NCBI GenBank assembly: GCA_016415585.1
Contig: CP066552.1
Coordinates: 4,278,001 to 4,342,000, forward strand
Direction: 5' to 3'
DNA from: Pectobacterium carotovorum
GTDB taxonomy: Bacteria > Pseudomonadota > Gammaproteobacteria > Enterobacterales > Enterobacteriaceae
Length of the DNA stretch: 64,000 nt
Part shown: positions 19,265 to 29,258 of the stretch, in pieces
How positions within the stretch are numbered: the stretch's first letter is position 1
Layout of the letters: every line of letters starts with the position of its first letter
Made by a program: the position numbers and the translations under genes
Notes under the pieces: generated by a model
The model's database searches: none
What the model saw: the letters and a program-made list of their open reading frames with translations, nothing else
What the model was told of the DNA's origin: nothing

Positions 19265-20394
19265 TACATCCCTCCTACGAGACGGCGCAGCAACTCCTTC
19301 TGCAAGAGTTTATTTTCCTTTTTGAAGGTTGCTGAGGCAACCGCGTTTTCTTCAATCCTTCGGAGTAAATAGGGCAACGACTTGTCAAGTGGGCCGTAAG
19401 GCAGGTATTTACACACGCGGAAACCAGTTTGCAGCAGCGAATACGTAATATGATCGCCCAACCCGTAAAGCTGACCTACCCAGGTTCGCCCCGCTCGTAG
19501 CGACTCATTTTTCATAATCAATGCGAGGCTTTCTTCATTGTGCGTGGCAAAAAACGGGGCTATTCGATCTAAGCGTTGTGCAATATAGTCCACCGCCGCG
19601 TTATAACTACGGTCAGTTTCCTGCTTGGTCGCAAAACAGCGTACGCCACCGTTCACGCGTTTCTCTTCTTCCAGATAAGCACCGCGCACGACTTTCACTC
19701 CCAGCAGGAAATTATCCTGACAGGCTTGCTGATAGCACTCATCGAGAAAACGCAGTTGATCCTTCAGATAAAATTGCAGCGTCAGCGTGATCACCGCGCT
19801 CTCGCGATTAAACTCACGCATCATGTCCAGAACCAGACGATCTACCGCGGGCTGAATCGCGGTTTGCTCCGCGTCAACCATCACACGCACGCCATGGGAG
19901 CGGGCATAGTCGAATAGGTGTGAGAAACGCGCGACGATGCGTGACCACGCGCTAGCGGATATTTCATCCAGCGCTAATCCTTCGCTTAGCCGGGCATAGA
20001 CGGTAACACTACCCAGTGACGACGGTTTGATCACGACAAAAGGCAAGCTATCCGTTTGCTGCGACATCTCGATAAGGCGCAGCGTATTTTCCATCGCCTT
20101 ATCGAACTGCGTCTCATCATTTTCCCCTTCCACGGCGTAGTCCAGCACGCAGGCAATGCCAGAGCGCGCCAGAAAGGTTGCCGTGCTCTTTACCTCCTCC
20201 AGCGTTTCTCCGCCAAAATAAATGCTATTAACCAGAGAGAAAAGGCGTCCCCGTGGCCGGGCAAGGCACTTTTTCAACGTAAAAAGCGACAGCCGACGTG
20301 TCAGCCTGTGCGTTAGCGTTGCTGTCGCACAGTATTTAAAAAACAGGGTTCTTGACGTGTAACGATTGTAGATAGCGTAAAGATCGTTAGGCAT
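19264..20394 (-). CDS. carD: CarD, proline dehydrogenase-like flavoenzyme
   Basis: CarD oxidises L-proline to pyrroline-5-carboxylate, the amino-acid precursor used by CarB. The 376-residue protein has the proline dehydrogenase beta/alpha barrel, with V-K-V-V-R-G-A-Y-L-E-E-E, F-A-T-H-N-E-E-S and Q-L-Y-G-L-G-D as FAD/substrate motifs, and a C-terminal R-R-I-E-E-N segment typical of PRODH helix 8. The N-terminal 40 residues are basic and hydrophobic. It lies 54 bases downstream of carC and is translationally coupled to carE. Confidence 0.94.
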   Translation of the reverse strand: MPNDLYAIYNRYTSRTLFFKYCATATLTHRLTRRLSLFTLKKCLARPRGRLFSLVNSIYFGGETLEEVKSTATFLARSGIACVLDYAVEGENDETQFDKAMENTLRLIEMSQQTDSLPFVVIKPSSLGSVTVYARLSEGLALDEISASAWSRIVARFSHLFDYARSHGVRVMVDAEQTAIQPAVDRLVLDMMREFNRESAVITLTLQFYLKDQLRFLDECYQQACQDNFLLGVKVVRGAYLEEEKRVNGGVRCFATKQETDRSYNAAVDYIAQRLDRIAPFFATHNEESLALIMKNESLRAGRTWVGQLYGLGDHITYSLLQTGFRVCKYLPYGPLDKSLPYLLRRIEENAVASATFKKENKLLQKELLRRLVGGM

Positions 20395-20448
20395 GATGGT
20401 TCCAGATCCATATCAATCCGGCACGTTTTCGTGCCGGAATCATGAGAA

Positions 20449-22037
<1,589 letters not shown>

Positions 22038-22039
22038 AA

Positions 22040-23551
22040 TTAGTCCTTTTTAATCAATTCTTTAAGCTGAAATGACGTCACATCTGTAATGGAGAGACGG
22101 CCACGGAGGAAGGCTTGATAAACACGGTAGGTAAAGCGACTTTTAGTCTGGTAGTTATCAACCGTTGAACCGAGAACATTCGCAAAGGCCTGATTAACGG
22201 AAGAACCTTCGTGAATGCCGATTTTCTTGCGCCAGACAATGTCTTTCGGCAGTAATTGCAGCGAATCGGCGTATTCACGCAGGATGTTTTTGACTTCGTT
22301 ATCGAAAATTTTGTAATCAGGATGTAGCGCATGACACAACGAAATTAAGGAATGGCTCCAGAAGGGATGGCGAATATCAATGCCGTAACGGGAAGCGCCG
22401 TGAGTGGCGAACTCCCCCGTCCAACGCGTCCGATACACTTGTTCGGCAAGCAGCTGATTCGGATTGTCATACCGCGCTCCCGGTTTCAGTATGCCGCCAA
22501 AGAGCAGGTCGGAACCGTATCCGGTGAGCATGCAAGACACCTGCCCCTGCGCCTGACGATAGACATTGAACAATCCGGATTGGATTTCAGCGGATAAGCC
22601 GTCAAATATTTCGTTGTAATAGATGGATTCGATGATGCCATTGATCACCTCGGTTTCGGACAGAATTTTCACCTGATGGTGCGTGCCGAGTGCATCAGCA
22701 ACCTGTTGAGAAAACTCAAACTCATTGCTGAGTTCCGTACCAATCGAATATGTATTCAACTGTTTGAAATGACGACTGGCGAGCGCCGTTACCAGGCTGG
22801 AATCCAGACCGCCTGACAACGGAATCCCCACAGTATCAAAGCGCGGCGCTAAATCCTCAAGCGGCGCATTCAGGTAGCGCTCAATCAATGCCAGCAGCGG
22901 TTCACGCGGGAGCGCTAGCAATTGGTTGCTGGCTGGTGTGGTCAGCGTACGGCTTTCAACGAAAGGATAACCTTCACTATCGTGCGTAAGGACATGCACC
23001 GCACCCGGTTTAAGACGCTGCGCATTTTTCACCGGCGTATAGGTATCCGCCCGCATCATCGACTGGCACACCAACGCCTCTTCTTCAAACCACAGCGCGT
23101 CTTCACCTTCCGCCGCAGTAACCAGCTTCAGGCTATTGGTCACCCAGGTTTTTTTGCCCTGTACGACATGAACCGGTGAGAAACCACGCGACTCGGTAAT
23201 CACCGTCAATTCGCCGTTTGGTTCATCAATGAAAAAGCAGAAGTCACCTTCAGCCAGCGCCAGTGCATTCGCACCCAGACGCGTGAACAACAACGCCAGC
23301 AGCTCGGCATCATTAGCCAGATAAGCCTCGCCTTCCCACACGCCAGCCAATCCGATCAGAAACGTCCGATTGTATAGCGCCCCTATCAGGTAGGCCGACC
23401 CTCTTTCCATCTCACACTTCTGATAATGGCCATTCTGTTCGATAAAAAGATAGCCATTAAATAATGCTTCGCCCTTTCCGTCGAAGTCGCGTTGGATATT
23501 ATTTATATCGGCATCAGAACCTTTATAAACAACGCAAAAACTATTGCTCAC
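22040..23551 (-). CDS. carA: CarA, carbapenam synthetase (GTG start)
   Basis: CarA uses ATP to close the beta-lactam ring of carboxymethylproline, giving carbapenam carboxylate. It is related to asparagine synthetase B. The N-terminal half is an Ntn amidotransferase-like domain without a catalytic Cys1. The C-terminal half has the pyrophosphate loop S-G-G-L-D-S-S and the catalytic Lys segment [10 protein letters not shown]. An ATG-initiated frame is longer by 21 codons, but the GTG at 23551 gives V-S-N-S-F and exactly the known 503-residue protein, with AAGGG eight bases upstream. It is the first structural gene; the gap to carR holds its quorum-controlled promoter. Confidence 0.97.
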   Translation of the reverse strand: MSNSFCVVYKGSDADINNIQRDFDGKGEALFNGYLFIEQNGHYQKCEMERGSAYLIGALYNRTFLIGLAGVWEGEAYLANDAELLALLFTRLGANALALAEGDFCFFIDEPNGELTVITESRGFSPVHVVQGKKTWVTNSLKLVTAAEGEDALWFEEEALVCQSMMRADTYTPVKNAQRLKPGAVHVLTHDSEGYPFVESRTLTTPASNQLLALPREPLLALIERYLNAPLEDLAPRFDTVGIPLSGGLDSSLVTALASRHFKQLNTYSIGTELSNEFEFSQQVADALGTHHQVKILSETEVINGIIESIYYNEIFDGLSAEIQSGLFNVYRQAQGQVSCMLTGYGSDLLFGGILKPGARYDNPNQLLAEQVYRTRWTGEFATHGASRYGIDIRHPFWSHSLISLCHALHPDYKIFDNEVKNILREYADSLQLLPKDIVWRKKIGIHEGSSVNQAFANVLGSTVDNYQTKSRFTYRVYQAFLRGRLSITDVTSFQLKELIKKD

Positions 23552-23730
23552 AGTAATAACCCTTACCTTAATAACAACATGAGAGAAACAACGTTTGAAT
23601 TCGTCACATATCATAGAAAAAGCAAAGGTAAATATTAACCGTTTAAAAGTTCAGCTAATGTATTTCCTTTAGATAGGGAGTAACTATTCTTTTGGATAGG
23701 TCCCTCCCTATTAGCAATGATTCATACGGG
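23552..23730 (-). promoter_or_regulatory. carA promoter / carR-carA intergenic region with inverted repeat
   Basis: This 179-base gap is the target of CarR with its acyl-homoserine lactone ligand in the known system. ATAGGGAG (23673-23680) and CTCCCTAT (23704-23711) form an exact inverted repeat with a 23-base spacer; a further GGATAGG lies inside the spacer. It could be the CarR site or the carR 3' hairpin. The assignment is inferred. Confidence 0.55.
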
Positions 23731-24468
23731 CTAACGGGCGTCTATATTTTTCATCATTATTACAGGTTCACAAGGGGAATGGAAAAGATTTAACTCAAGT
23801 GCTTTAGTGATAGCATGGCGGGAATTGATAACATCCAATTTACGGACTGAGTTGTTAATGTGGAACTTAACGGTGACTTCACTAATACCTAATATACGAG
23901 AAACTTCTTTGTAAGTTCGTCCACTGCTAACCAGGAAAAGCACTTCGGTTTCACGCGGGGAGAGTAAAGCATTTCTTGACTTATCGGGGGATTTATCTTG
24001 ATCGTTGATAGCTCGCTGATAGGCCATCACTTTTTCATGTACGTTCACAAGTAACATCTGCAAATCATTTTCATGATTTTTCATACATTTTTCGAAATTC
24101 ACATCTTCCAAATGGTTCGCTATACTCAGCGTCGCCACATTATTATCATGGTCGTGCAAAACAAAAGTATAGCCTGAACTTATATCGTGCTGTACTGAAG
24201 AAATAAAGACATCCTGATTCTTGGCTCTTAGCATCACAAGATCGTTATCATCCCAGGAAAACGGTGTGATACGGGCTAATGAAGCAACAATTACAGGGTC
24301 ATTCAGAAACATTTCTTTTTTTATATATTCTCTCATCCATGATTCTGGGTAATTTGAAATAATATAAGGTTTACCGGTGGAGTTTTTACTCATCATAAAA
24401 TAAGAAAACCATACATCACCGACCCCTTTCAACTTCCTTTTAATAAAATAATGGATTTCATGATCCAT
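23731..24468 (-). CDS. carR: CarR, LuxR-type quorum-sensing activator of carbapenem synthesis
   Basis: CarR binds N-(3-oxohexanoyl)-homoserine lactone and activates carA-H. The 245-residue protein has the autoinducer-binding domain (about 15-160, with W-F-S-Y, Y-P-E-S-W, P-F-S-W-D-D and G-Y-T-F-V-L) and a LuxR/GerE helix-turn-helix (about 170-230: L-S-P-R-E-T-E-V-L, Y-K-E-V-S-R-I-L-G-I-S-E-V-T-V-K-F-H). All key features are present and the frame is intact, unlike strains where a defective carR leaves the cluster silent. The gene lies directly upstream of carA, as known in P. carotovorum. Confidence 0.95.
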   Translation of the reverse strand: MDHEIHYFIKRKLKGVGDVWFSYFMMSKNSTGKPYIISNYPESWMREYIKKEMFLNDPVIVASLARITPFSWDDNDLVMLRAKNQDVFISSVQHDISSGYTFVLHDHDNNVATLSIANHLEDVNFEKCMKNHENDLQMLLVNVHEKVMAYQRAINDQDKSPDKSRNALLSPRETEVLFLVSSGRTYKEVSRILGISEVTVKFHINNSVRKLDVINSRHAITKALELNLFHSPCEPVIMMKNIDAR

Positions 24469-24740
24469 ATTACCTCTCTTACCGACTTTGCTAAAAGATT
24501 AAAAAAATAATTCCCAAAGAGTAAATATAATTATTTTTAGTTATATCAGAATAATCACTAATATTTATCAAGGCCAGAAGTTATCAACTACCGTACAAAT
24601 AGTCAACATTTTATATACATAACTTAACGCAATAAATAATAGTAACAGGATTGCTGTGCGCTACTGCCCCCAAGCCATAATACCGAAGTGCCGCAGATCA
24701 TTTACTGAGTATGAAAATCGGAAGGCGTTAATAGGTAAGG
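24469..24740 (-). promoter_or_regulatory. AT-rich carR upstream region
   Basis: About 270 bases between carR and the neighbouring terminator hold no gene. The DNA is much richer in A+T than the flanks over its first 150 bases. It must contain the carR promoter; no specific operator was recognised. Confidence 0.45.
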
Positions 24741-24781
24741 AAAAAAAAGAGCATCGGACGCAGAAACGACACATCCGATGT
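24741..24781 (-). terminator. Rho-independent terminator of the ABC transporter operon
   Basis: Read on the minus strand, CATCGGA and TCCGATG form a 7-bp stem followed by CTC and eight T. It lies about 20 bases after the permease stop. Confidence 0.88.
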
Positions 24782-24802
24782 GAATACAACTAGCCTAGCG
24801 AC

Positions 24803-26224
24803 CTACTCACCACGCAGCGCCGTAGCAGGAGACTGACGATAGGATAACATCGCCGGAATCGTCAGGACGACAGCAGCAACCAGCAACAGGAGCAGGACGA
24901 AGTGGATATCCTCCCATTCCAGCGTTACTGGCAGGACGAAGCCGCTTTTCTCGCTCATCACCACTGCAATACCGCGTGCGGCAACGTAACCCAGACCGAC
25001 GCCCAGCAGCACGCCGACGCTCACCAGCGACATCAACCCGCTCCAAATCAGCGTGAAAATGCCGTAGCGCGGTGCGCCAAAGGCACGGAGTGCACCAATC
25101 TGTTTCTGTCGCTGCCGCAGGTGGATAACCGCCACCATCGCCACCGCGACACCGACTAACCCCTGCGTACCCAGCGAGATATAGGTCAGTAGTTCACGAA
25201 TATCGCCCAGCATCGAGTAAAGCTTCACCAGCACTTCGCCGGGGAACACCGCCAGCGTCGTGTTGCTGCGATACAGCGAACGCAGTTGATAAGCGCCAGC
25301 GATCGTTTTCGGTTTAACGACAATCGCGGGCAAACCAGCCTGATGCGCGTGCCCGTGAGCTTCTGCTTCGCCGTGCTCGTCATCGTGTGGAGCCGTTACC
25401 GGTTGAGCGACAGCAGCATGATGATCATCACTTTCCGCGCCTTCCGCTGGATGCACGTCGTTGTGATGCTCATCGGCATGCGCGGTTTCATCATGCGCAT
25501 GGTCGCCATGTTCACTCTCATGATCATGTTCCCCCTCATGCTCATGCGCGCCATGATCATGATCGGCATGCTCATTATGGTCGTGATCATCGTCCGCACC
25601 ATGCGGTGGATGGATGCCGTGTACTCGCCACACCGCGTTCACTGGTACCAGAATCGCTTTATCCCACGCGCTGCCGTCAGCAGGCAAAACACCAACTACG
25701 GTGTAGGTGACGTCATCGTGCGCGTGCGCCCCTTCCGTCCCCACCTGACCATGAATTGGGCTAAATGTACTCCCAACCGTCAGCCCCGTTTGCGCCCCCA
25801 CCACGGCTTCAAAGCCGTCGTTGAACACACGTCCGGCAGTGAGTTGTCGCTTACCGTTATCCGTGACCAGTGGCGGCGTGGTGCCGATAATCGGCATCCC
25901 CTGATAAAAATCACCAAACGCAACCGGTGCCGCCCAGGCGACCAGCGGGTTCTTCTCCAGATCGGTCAACACCTGCGCGGGAACCAACGTCAGCGCCGAC
26001 GGTTGCAGAAACACGGACGACAGCACCAACTGGGTTTCACTCCCCGGCGCACCGATCACCAGATCGAAACGGTCAGCTGCTTTGGCGCTACCCATGCGCA
26101 GCGCCCTTTCCTGCAAGCTCACTGAAATACTTAACGCTGTCGCCGTCGCGATCAGCAACACCACGACCAGCACACCCGGCCAGAGCCGACGCCAGTCGAC
26201 CCAGATAAGACGCCAAGGAATCAT
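24803..26224 (-). CDS. ABC transporter permease (FtsX/MacB type) with a 93-residue His-rich loop
   Basis: The 473-residue inner-membrane protein has TM1 at about 15-37, a large periplasmic domain, and three C-terminal TM segments (about 350-465), the FtsX/LolCE topology. Residues 202-294 of the periplasmic domain contain 26 His with many Asp and Glu, in H-D-H and H-E-H runs, which must bind Zn2+, Ni2+ or similar metal. The ATG overlaps the ATPase stop by 4 bases. Together with the ATPase and DUF3299 gene it recalls the Zur-regulated ZrgBCD proteins of Vibrio, so a role in zinc handling is plausible but inferred. A terminator follows. Confidence 0.83.
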   Translation of the reverse strand: MIPWRLIWVDWRRLWPGVLVVVLLIATATALSISVSLQERALRMGSAKAADRFDLVIGAPGSETQLVLSSVFLQPSALTLVPAQVLTDLEKNPLVAWAAPVAFGDFYQGMPIIGTTPPLVTDNGKRQLTAGRVFNDGFEAVVGAQTGLTVGSTFSPIHGQVGTEGAHAHDDVTYTVVGVLPADGSAWDKAILVPVNAVWRVHGIHPPHGADDDHDHNEHADHDHGAHEHEGEHDHESEHGDHAHDETAHADEHHNDVHPAEGAESDDHHAAVAQPVTAPHDDEHGEAEAHGHAHQAGLPAIVVKPKTIAGAYQLRSLYRSNTTLAVFPGEVLVKLYSMLGDIRELLTYISLGTQGLVGVAVAMVAVIHLRQRQKQIGALRAFGAPRYGIFTLIWSGLMSLVSVGVLLGVGLGYVAARGIAVVMSEKSGFVLPVTLEWEDIHFVLLLLLVAAVVLTIPAMLSYRQSPATALRGE

Positions 26225-26913
26225 GCGCGATCCTCCTGATACGGCGTGTCCGCCATGAGGCGTCCTTTTTCCAGTTGAATACGGCGCGACATCTGCGATG
26301 CCAGACGTGCATCGTGCGTAATGGCAATAAGCGTCGCACGGCTATCGCGCGCCAGCGTCACCAGCAGATCGGCAATCTGTTCACCGCTCTGCGCGTCCAG
26401 ACTGGCCGTCGGCTCATCGGCGACGATGATGTCCGGCTTGCTGAGCAAGGCTCTCGCGACGGCCACCCGCTGCTTCTCGCCGCGTGATAGCACTTCAATC
26501 GGACGTTTCGCGGTATCCAGCCCGACCTGCGCCAGCAGATCTGCCGCCCGCTGCCTGAGCGCCGCGGGGATCCGCCAGTGGTGAAACTGCGCGGGCAGTA
26601 AGACGTTCTCTATCGCACTCAGGCCGGGGAAAAGATGGAAATCTTGCATCACCAGCCCGATGTGTTGTGCCCGCCAGCGGTCGCGTTCCGCTTCGTTCAT
26701 CTGCCAGATATCCTGCTTTTCCCACTGCACACAGCCCGTTCCGCTGTGATCCATCCCAGTGATGGCATTCACCAGCGTGGTCTTACCGGAGCCGGAAGGC
26801 CCCATCACCGCGACCCGCTCGCCAGAACGAATAGACAGCGCAGGAATATCCAGCACCGCCTCGGACGTATCGGGAAAAGTCACACTCAGGTGTTGAATCA
26901 ATAACTCAGCCAT
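26221..26913 (-). CDS. ABC transporter ATPase (LolD/MacB type)
   Basis: The 230-residue ATPase has Walker A G-P-S-G-S-G-K-T-T, Q-loop V-M-Q-D-F, a signature motif in the form L-S-R-G-E-K-Q-R-V-A, Walker B I-I-V-A-D-E-P and the switch His in A-I-T-H-D. The signature is L-S-R-G-E rather than L-S-G-G-Q. It pairs with the overlapping FtsX-like permease, which suggests mechanotransmission rather than classical substrate passage. The gene follows the DUF3299 gene by 8 bases in the same operon. Confidence 0.93.
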   Translation of the reverse strand: MAELLIQHLSVTFPDTSEAVLDIPALSIRSGERVAVMGPSGSGKTTLVNAITGMDHSGTGCVQWEKQDIWQMNEAERDRWRAQHIGLVMQDFHLFPGLSAIENVLLPAQFHHWRIPAALRQRAADLLAQVGLDTAKRPIEVLSRGEKQRVAVARALLSKPDIIVADEPTASLDAQSGEQIADLLVTLARDSRATLIAITHDARLASQMSRRIQLEKGRLMADTPYQEDRA

Positions 26914-26921
26914 CAGCGCTC

Positions 26922-27401
26922 CTAAAGGGTATCGAACGTGGCTTCACGCAGTCGCAGCAGGCTGACAAAACCCGTTTCAGGGTCGGTCCACGATCCGTGT
27001 TCCAGCACGCCTTCCACCTCAATCATGGTGTTGTTCTGTACGAAGGTCTGACGTTTGGCGAGGTAAACGACGAGGATATCTTCAGGCCAGTCCGCATCAG
27101 ACGAACAGAAGGGGCACAGCGCCATCGGCATTTTGGTTAAGACAAAGAATTGTGACTCTGCCTTGAGCGGCGGTGCCATGAAGCCGCGCATCTTGACCCG
27201 TTTACCGGAGAGCGCTTTAACGTCATTGGAGAATTCCAGACCCAGCACGCCGTAAGAGGCGTACAGCTTATCGAAGGAGAGTTCAGGCTGCGCAGCGTTT
27301 ACCGGAGTGATGCCACCAAGGAGGAGGATCACCAGCACCGCACGCAACCAAGAGAATAAAAGCGGGGTTGCCCCCGCTTTGCTGCATTTCGCATTATTCA
27401 T
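26922..27401 (-). CDS. Secreted DUF3299 protein
   Basis: The 159-residue product starts with a signal peptide (hydrophobic core L-V-I-L-L-L-G-G-I, cleavage near V-N-A-A) and a small DUF3299 domain with an OB-like core G-K-R-V-K-M-R-G-F-M-A-P-P. A conserved C-P-F-C pair (A-L-C-P-F-C-S-S-D) could bind metal or be redox active. DUF3299 genes often neighbour MacB-like ABC transporters with His-rich partners. The first codons overlap a terminator-like hairpin, so the true start could be later than the ATG at 27401 (for example a TTG just before the hydrophobic core). Confidence 0.8.
   Translation of the reverse strand: MNNAKCSKAGATPLLFSWLRAVLVILLLGGITPVNAAQPELSFDKLYASYGVLGLEFSNDVKALSGKRVKMRGFMAPPLKAESQFFVLTKMPMALCPFCSSDADWPEDILVVYLAKRQTFVQNNTMIEVEGVLEHGSWTDPETGFVSLLRLREATFDTL
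27349..27380 (-). terminator. Terminator-like hairpin inside the start of the DUF3299 gene
   Basis: On the minus strand AAAGCGGGG and CCCCGCTTT form a perfect 9-bp stem with a four-base loop followed by TTATTCTCT. It lies about 35 bases after the phosphatase stop and within codons 7-14 of the next gene, so it would terminate or attenuate readthrough into the transporter operon. Confidence 0.65.
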
Positions 27402-27413
27402 AGCGTCGTAGGA

Positions 27414-29159
27414 TTACTTTTTGTCCTGCGGTTTCACCGCCAGTGCATCAACAATCACGCGGAACAGATCGGTGTTTTCCATGTAACCACGGATACGCTC
27501 TGCGCCTGGGCCGCTCGCCTGAATCACCATATCGTCAACGGCATGAACACCCGTATCGGAAGAGCGTGGCAGAATCCCTTCGCGGAATACCGCACCCTGC
27601 ACTTTCTCGTAGGCTTTGTTGGCTACGTATTCATCTTTTTCGTTCTTGATAGCAGGAACGAACTGACCATCCAGCTTCGGACGGAACGTCTCGTAATAGT
27701 CAGGGAAGTTGTTGAAGAATACAGCCAGACGTTTAGAAACGTTCAGGTCATCCGGATAGCCGTCTTTGTTGGCATCCTTATAGTTCGGGTAACCCGCATC
27801 TTCATACACGCCGACCTTCTCACGCATCTCGGTGCCCGGTTTGTTGTCATCAACGGTTCCGATGATGGACAGACCGTGCGTGTGGTCGCCCGTCACGATA
27901 ATCATCGTATCGGGGTTTTTCTCGGCGAATTTCTTGGCGATCGCGACAGACTGATCCAGCATGATGGTGTTAGTGAAGGCGCGTTCCCAATCCAGCGGGT
28001 GAGACGCTTTGTCGATCAGCGCGGATTCCACCATCAGGAAGAAGCCGTCTTGGTTTTTGGACAGCACATCCAGCGCCGCCTGCGTCATGTCCGTCAGGTC
28101 AGGCTGGTTCGGGAATTTCTTGGCGACGTCATTTTTCAGGAAACGACGATCTATCACGCCATCCATGTTGCCGGTGTGGAACAGCCCCAGCAGTTTGGTA
28201 GCCTGCGCCGCGTTTTTCTTCAGTGAATCTGCGTCGGTAACCAGTGAATAACCCGCCTGCTGGAATTTCTCAACGTAGTTGGTTTCATCTTTACGCTTCG
28301 AACCCGGCGTGCTTTTCGGCAGGAAGTAAGCAGAACCGCCGCCCAGCATGACGGTAGGCTGCACGTTGTAGAACATCTCGACGATTTCAGCTTTATCCGC
28401 ACGACGGCGAGTATGAGAGACAACTGCCGCTGGCGTGGCGTCCTGAAGTTCAGCATCGCTGACTACACCGACAGACATCTTGGTAGAACGCGTCAACAGC
28501 TCACCCAGCGTTTCCTGCTTCGGGTGTTCCAGTGAATTTTTGCTACGGCTGACGTACACACCCAATGCGTTTACGCCGGATTTGTGGCCGGTCATGTAGG
28601 CGCTCATGGTGTTGGCGCTGTCGGCCGCGATAGAGTCGGTACTGGACGTACCGGCAAACGCCATATATTGCAGGTCATCAATTGCCAGACGACCGTCCGC
28701 TTTCCCTTCCGTTACCCCTTTGGACAGGATGCGCGCGCCAGTACGGTGCGCAACGGACAGGCCATCGCCGATAAACAGAATCACGTTTTTGGCTTTACGC
28801 GTACCGGACGCCGAATAAACGTCCCAGTTCACCTGCGTCTTTTTACCTTTGGCTTCCGCCTCTACCACATACTTGCCTGCTTCCGGCAAGTTCACGTCGC
28901 GCAGCCAGATCGTGGACGCGTTGCCGCCGTCTTCACGCTCAACAAACGAGGCCGTTTTGCCCAGCACCTGCTGGTAATCCTTGCCGTTGATCAGAATACG
29001 GATATCTTCCGGCTTAAGTACTTCATCAAACTCGACTTTAAAATCGAATTTTCCGCCTGCCAGCATGGTGGCGCGGTCAATGGGATAAATGGCCTGAGCC
29101 TGAACCATCCCCGGCAAAGCAGCAGAAATCAGTAAAGGCAGTAACCAGCGAGCTTTCAT
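27414..29159 (-). CDS. Secreted alkaline phosphatase
   Basis: The 581-residue protein has a signal peptide (cleavage near V-Q-A/Q-A), an immunoglobulin-like N-terminal domain of about 120 residues, and an alkaline-phosphatase-superfamily domain. Metal and catalytic motifs are visible: N-V-I-L-F-I-G-D-G-L (first zinc Asp), D-S-A-N-T (Ser nucleophile), V-E-S-A-L-I-D-K-A-S-H (zinc/magnesium Glu, Asp, His), T-G-D-H-T-H-G, and S-D-T-G-V-H-A-V-D-D. A D-A-N-K-D-G-Y-P-D-D insertion resembles a calcium-binding loop. E. coli PhoA is 471 residues, so this is a larger type. It is upstream of the DUF3299 and ABC genes. Its ribosome site is buried in a hairpin. Confidence 0.9.
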   Translation of the reverse strand: MKARWLLPLLISAALPGMVQAQAIYPIDRATMLAGGKFDFKVEFDEVLKPEDIRILINGKDYQQVLGKTASFVEREDGGNASTIWLRDVNLPEAGKYVVEAEAKGKKTQVNWDVYSASGTRKAKNVILFIGDGLSVAHRTGARILSKGVTEGKADGRLAIDDLQYMAFAGTSSTDSIAADSANTMSAYMTGHKSGVNALGVYVSRSKNSLEHPKQETLGELLTRSTKMSVGVVSDAELQDATPAAVVSHTRRRADKAEIVEMFYNVQPTVMLGGGSAYFLPKSTPGSKRKDETNYVEKFQQAGYSLVTDADSLKKNAAQATKLLGLFHTGNMDGVIDRRFLKNDVAKKFPNQPDLTDMTQAALDVLSKNQDGFFLMVESALIDKASHPLDWERAFTNTIMLDQSVAIAKKFAEKNPDTMIIVTGDHTHGLSIIGTVDDNKPGTEMREKVGVYEDAGYPNYKDANKDGYPDDLNVSKRLAVFFNNFPDYYETFRPKLDGQFVPAIKNEKDEYVANKAYEKVQGAVFREGILPRSSDTGVHAVDDMVIQASGPGAERIRGYMENTDLFRVIVDALAVKPQDKK

Positions 29160-29160
29160 T

Positions 29161-29197
29161 GTTATGTCCTTGGTTGCGTCATTGAGCAGGACATAAC
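29161..29197 (-). promoter_or_regulatory. Ribosome-site-sequestering hairpin in the phosphatase leader
   Basis: GTTATGTCC and GGACATAAC form a perfect 9-bp stem with a 19-base loop, read on the minus strand as leader RNA. The AAGGA ribosome site lies at and inside the 3' arm, and the arm ends one base before the ATG, so folding would block translation. The same palindrome could instead be a DNA operator. Confidence 0.65.
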
Positions 29198-29258
29198 GTA
29201 GTTACCTTTTTTTACAGTTTGATGAATTTCACCATAAATTATTTCACTTATATCTAAC

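Noticed and set aside
25396..25602. Repeat-like CAT/GAC-rich DNA that might be a CRISPR or satellite
   Set aside because: The period is irregular and codon-based; it simply encodes the His/Asp-rich loop of the permease.
25286..26125. 279-codon open frame on the plus strand opposite the His-rich permease
   Set aside because: It is the complement of the permease gene. Its Met/His-rich content is a by-product of the repeated GAC/CAT codons, and it has no ribosome site or family match.
27543..28226. 227-codon open frame on the plus strand within the phosphatase region
   Set aside because: It lies entirely opposite a gene with clear catalytic motifs and has no recognisable domain.
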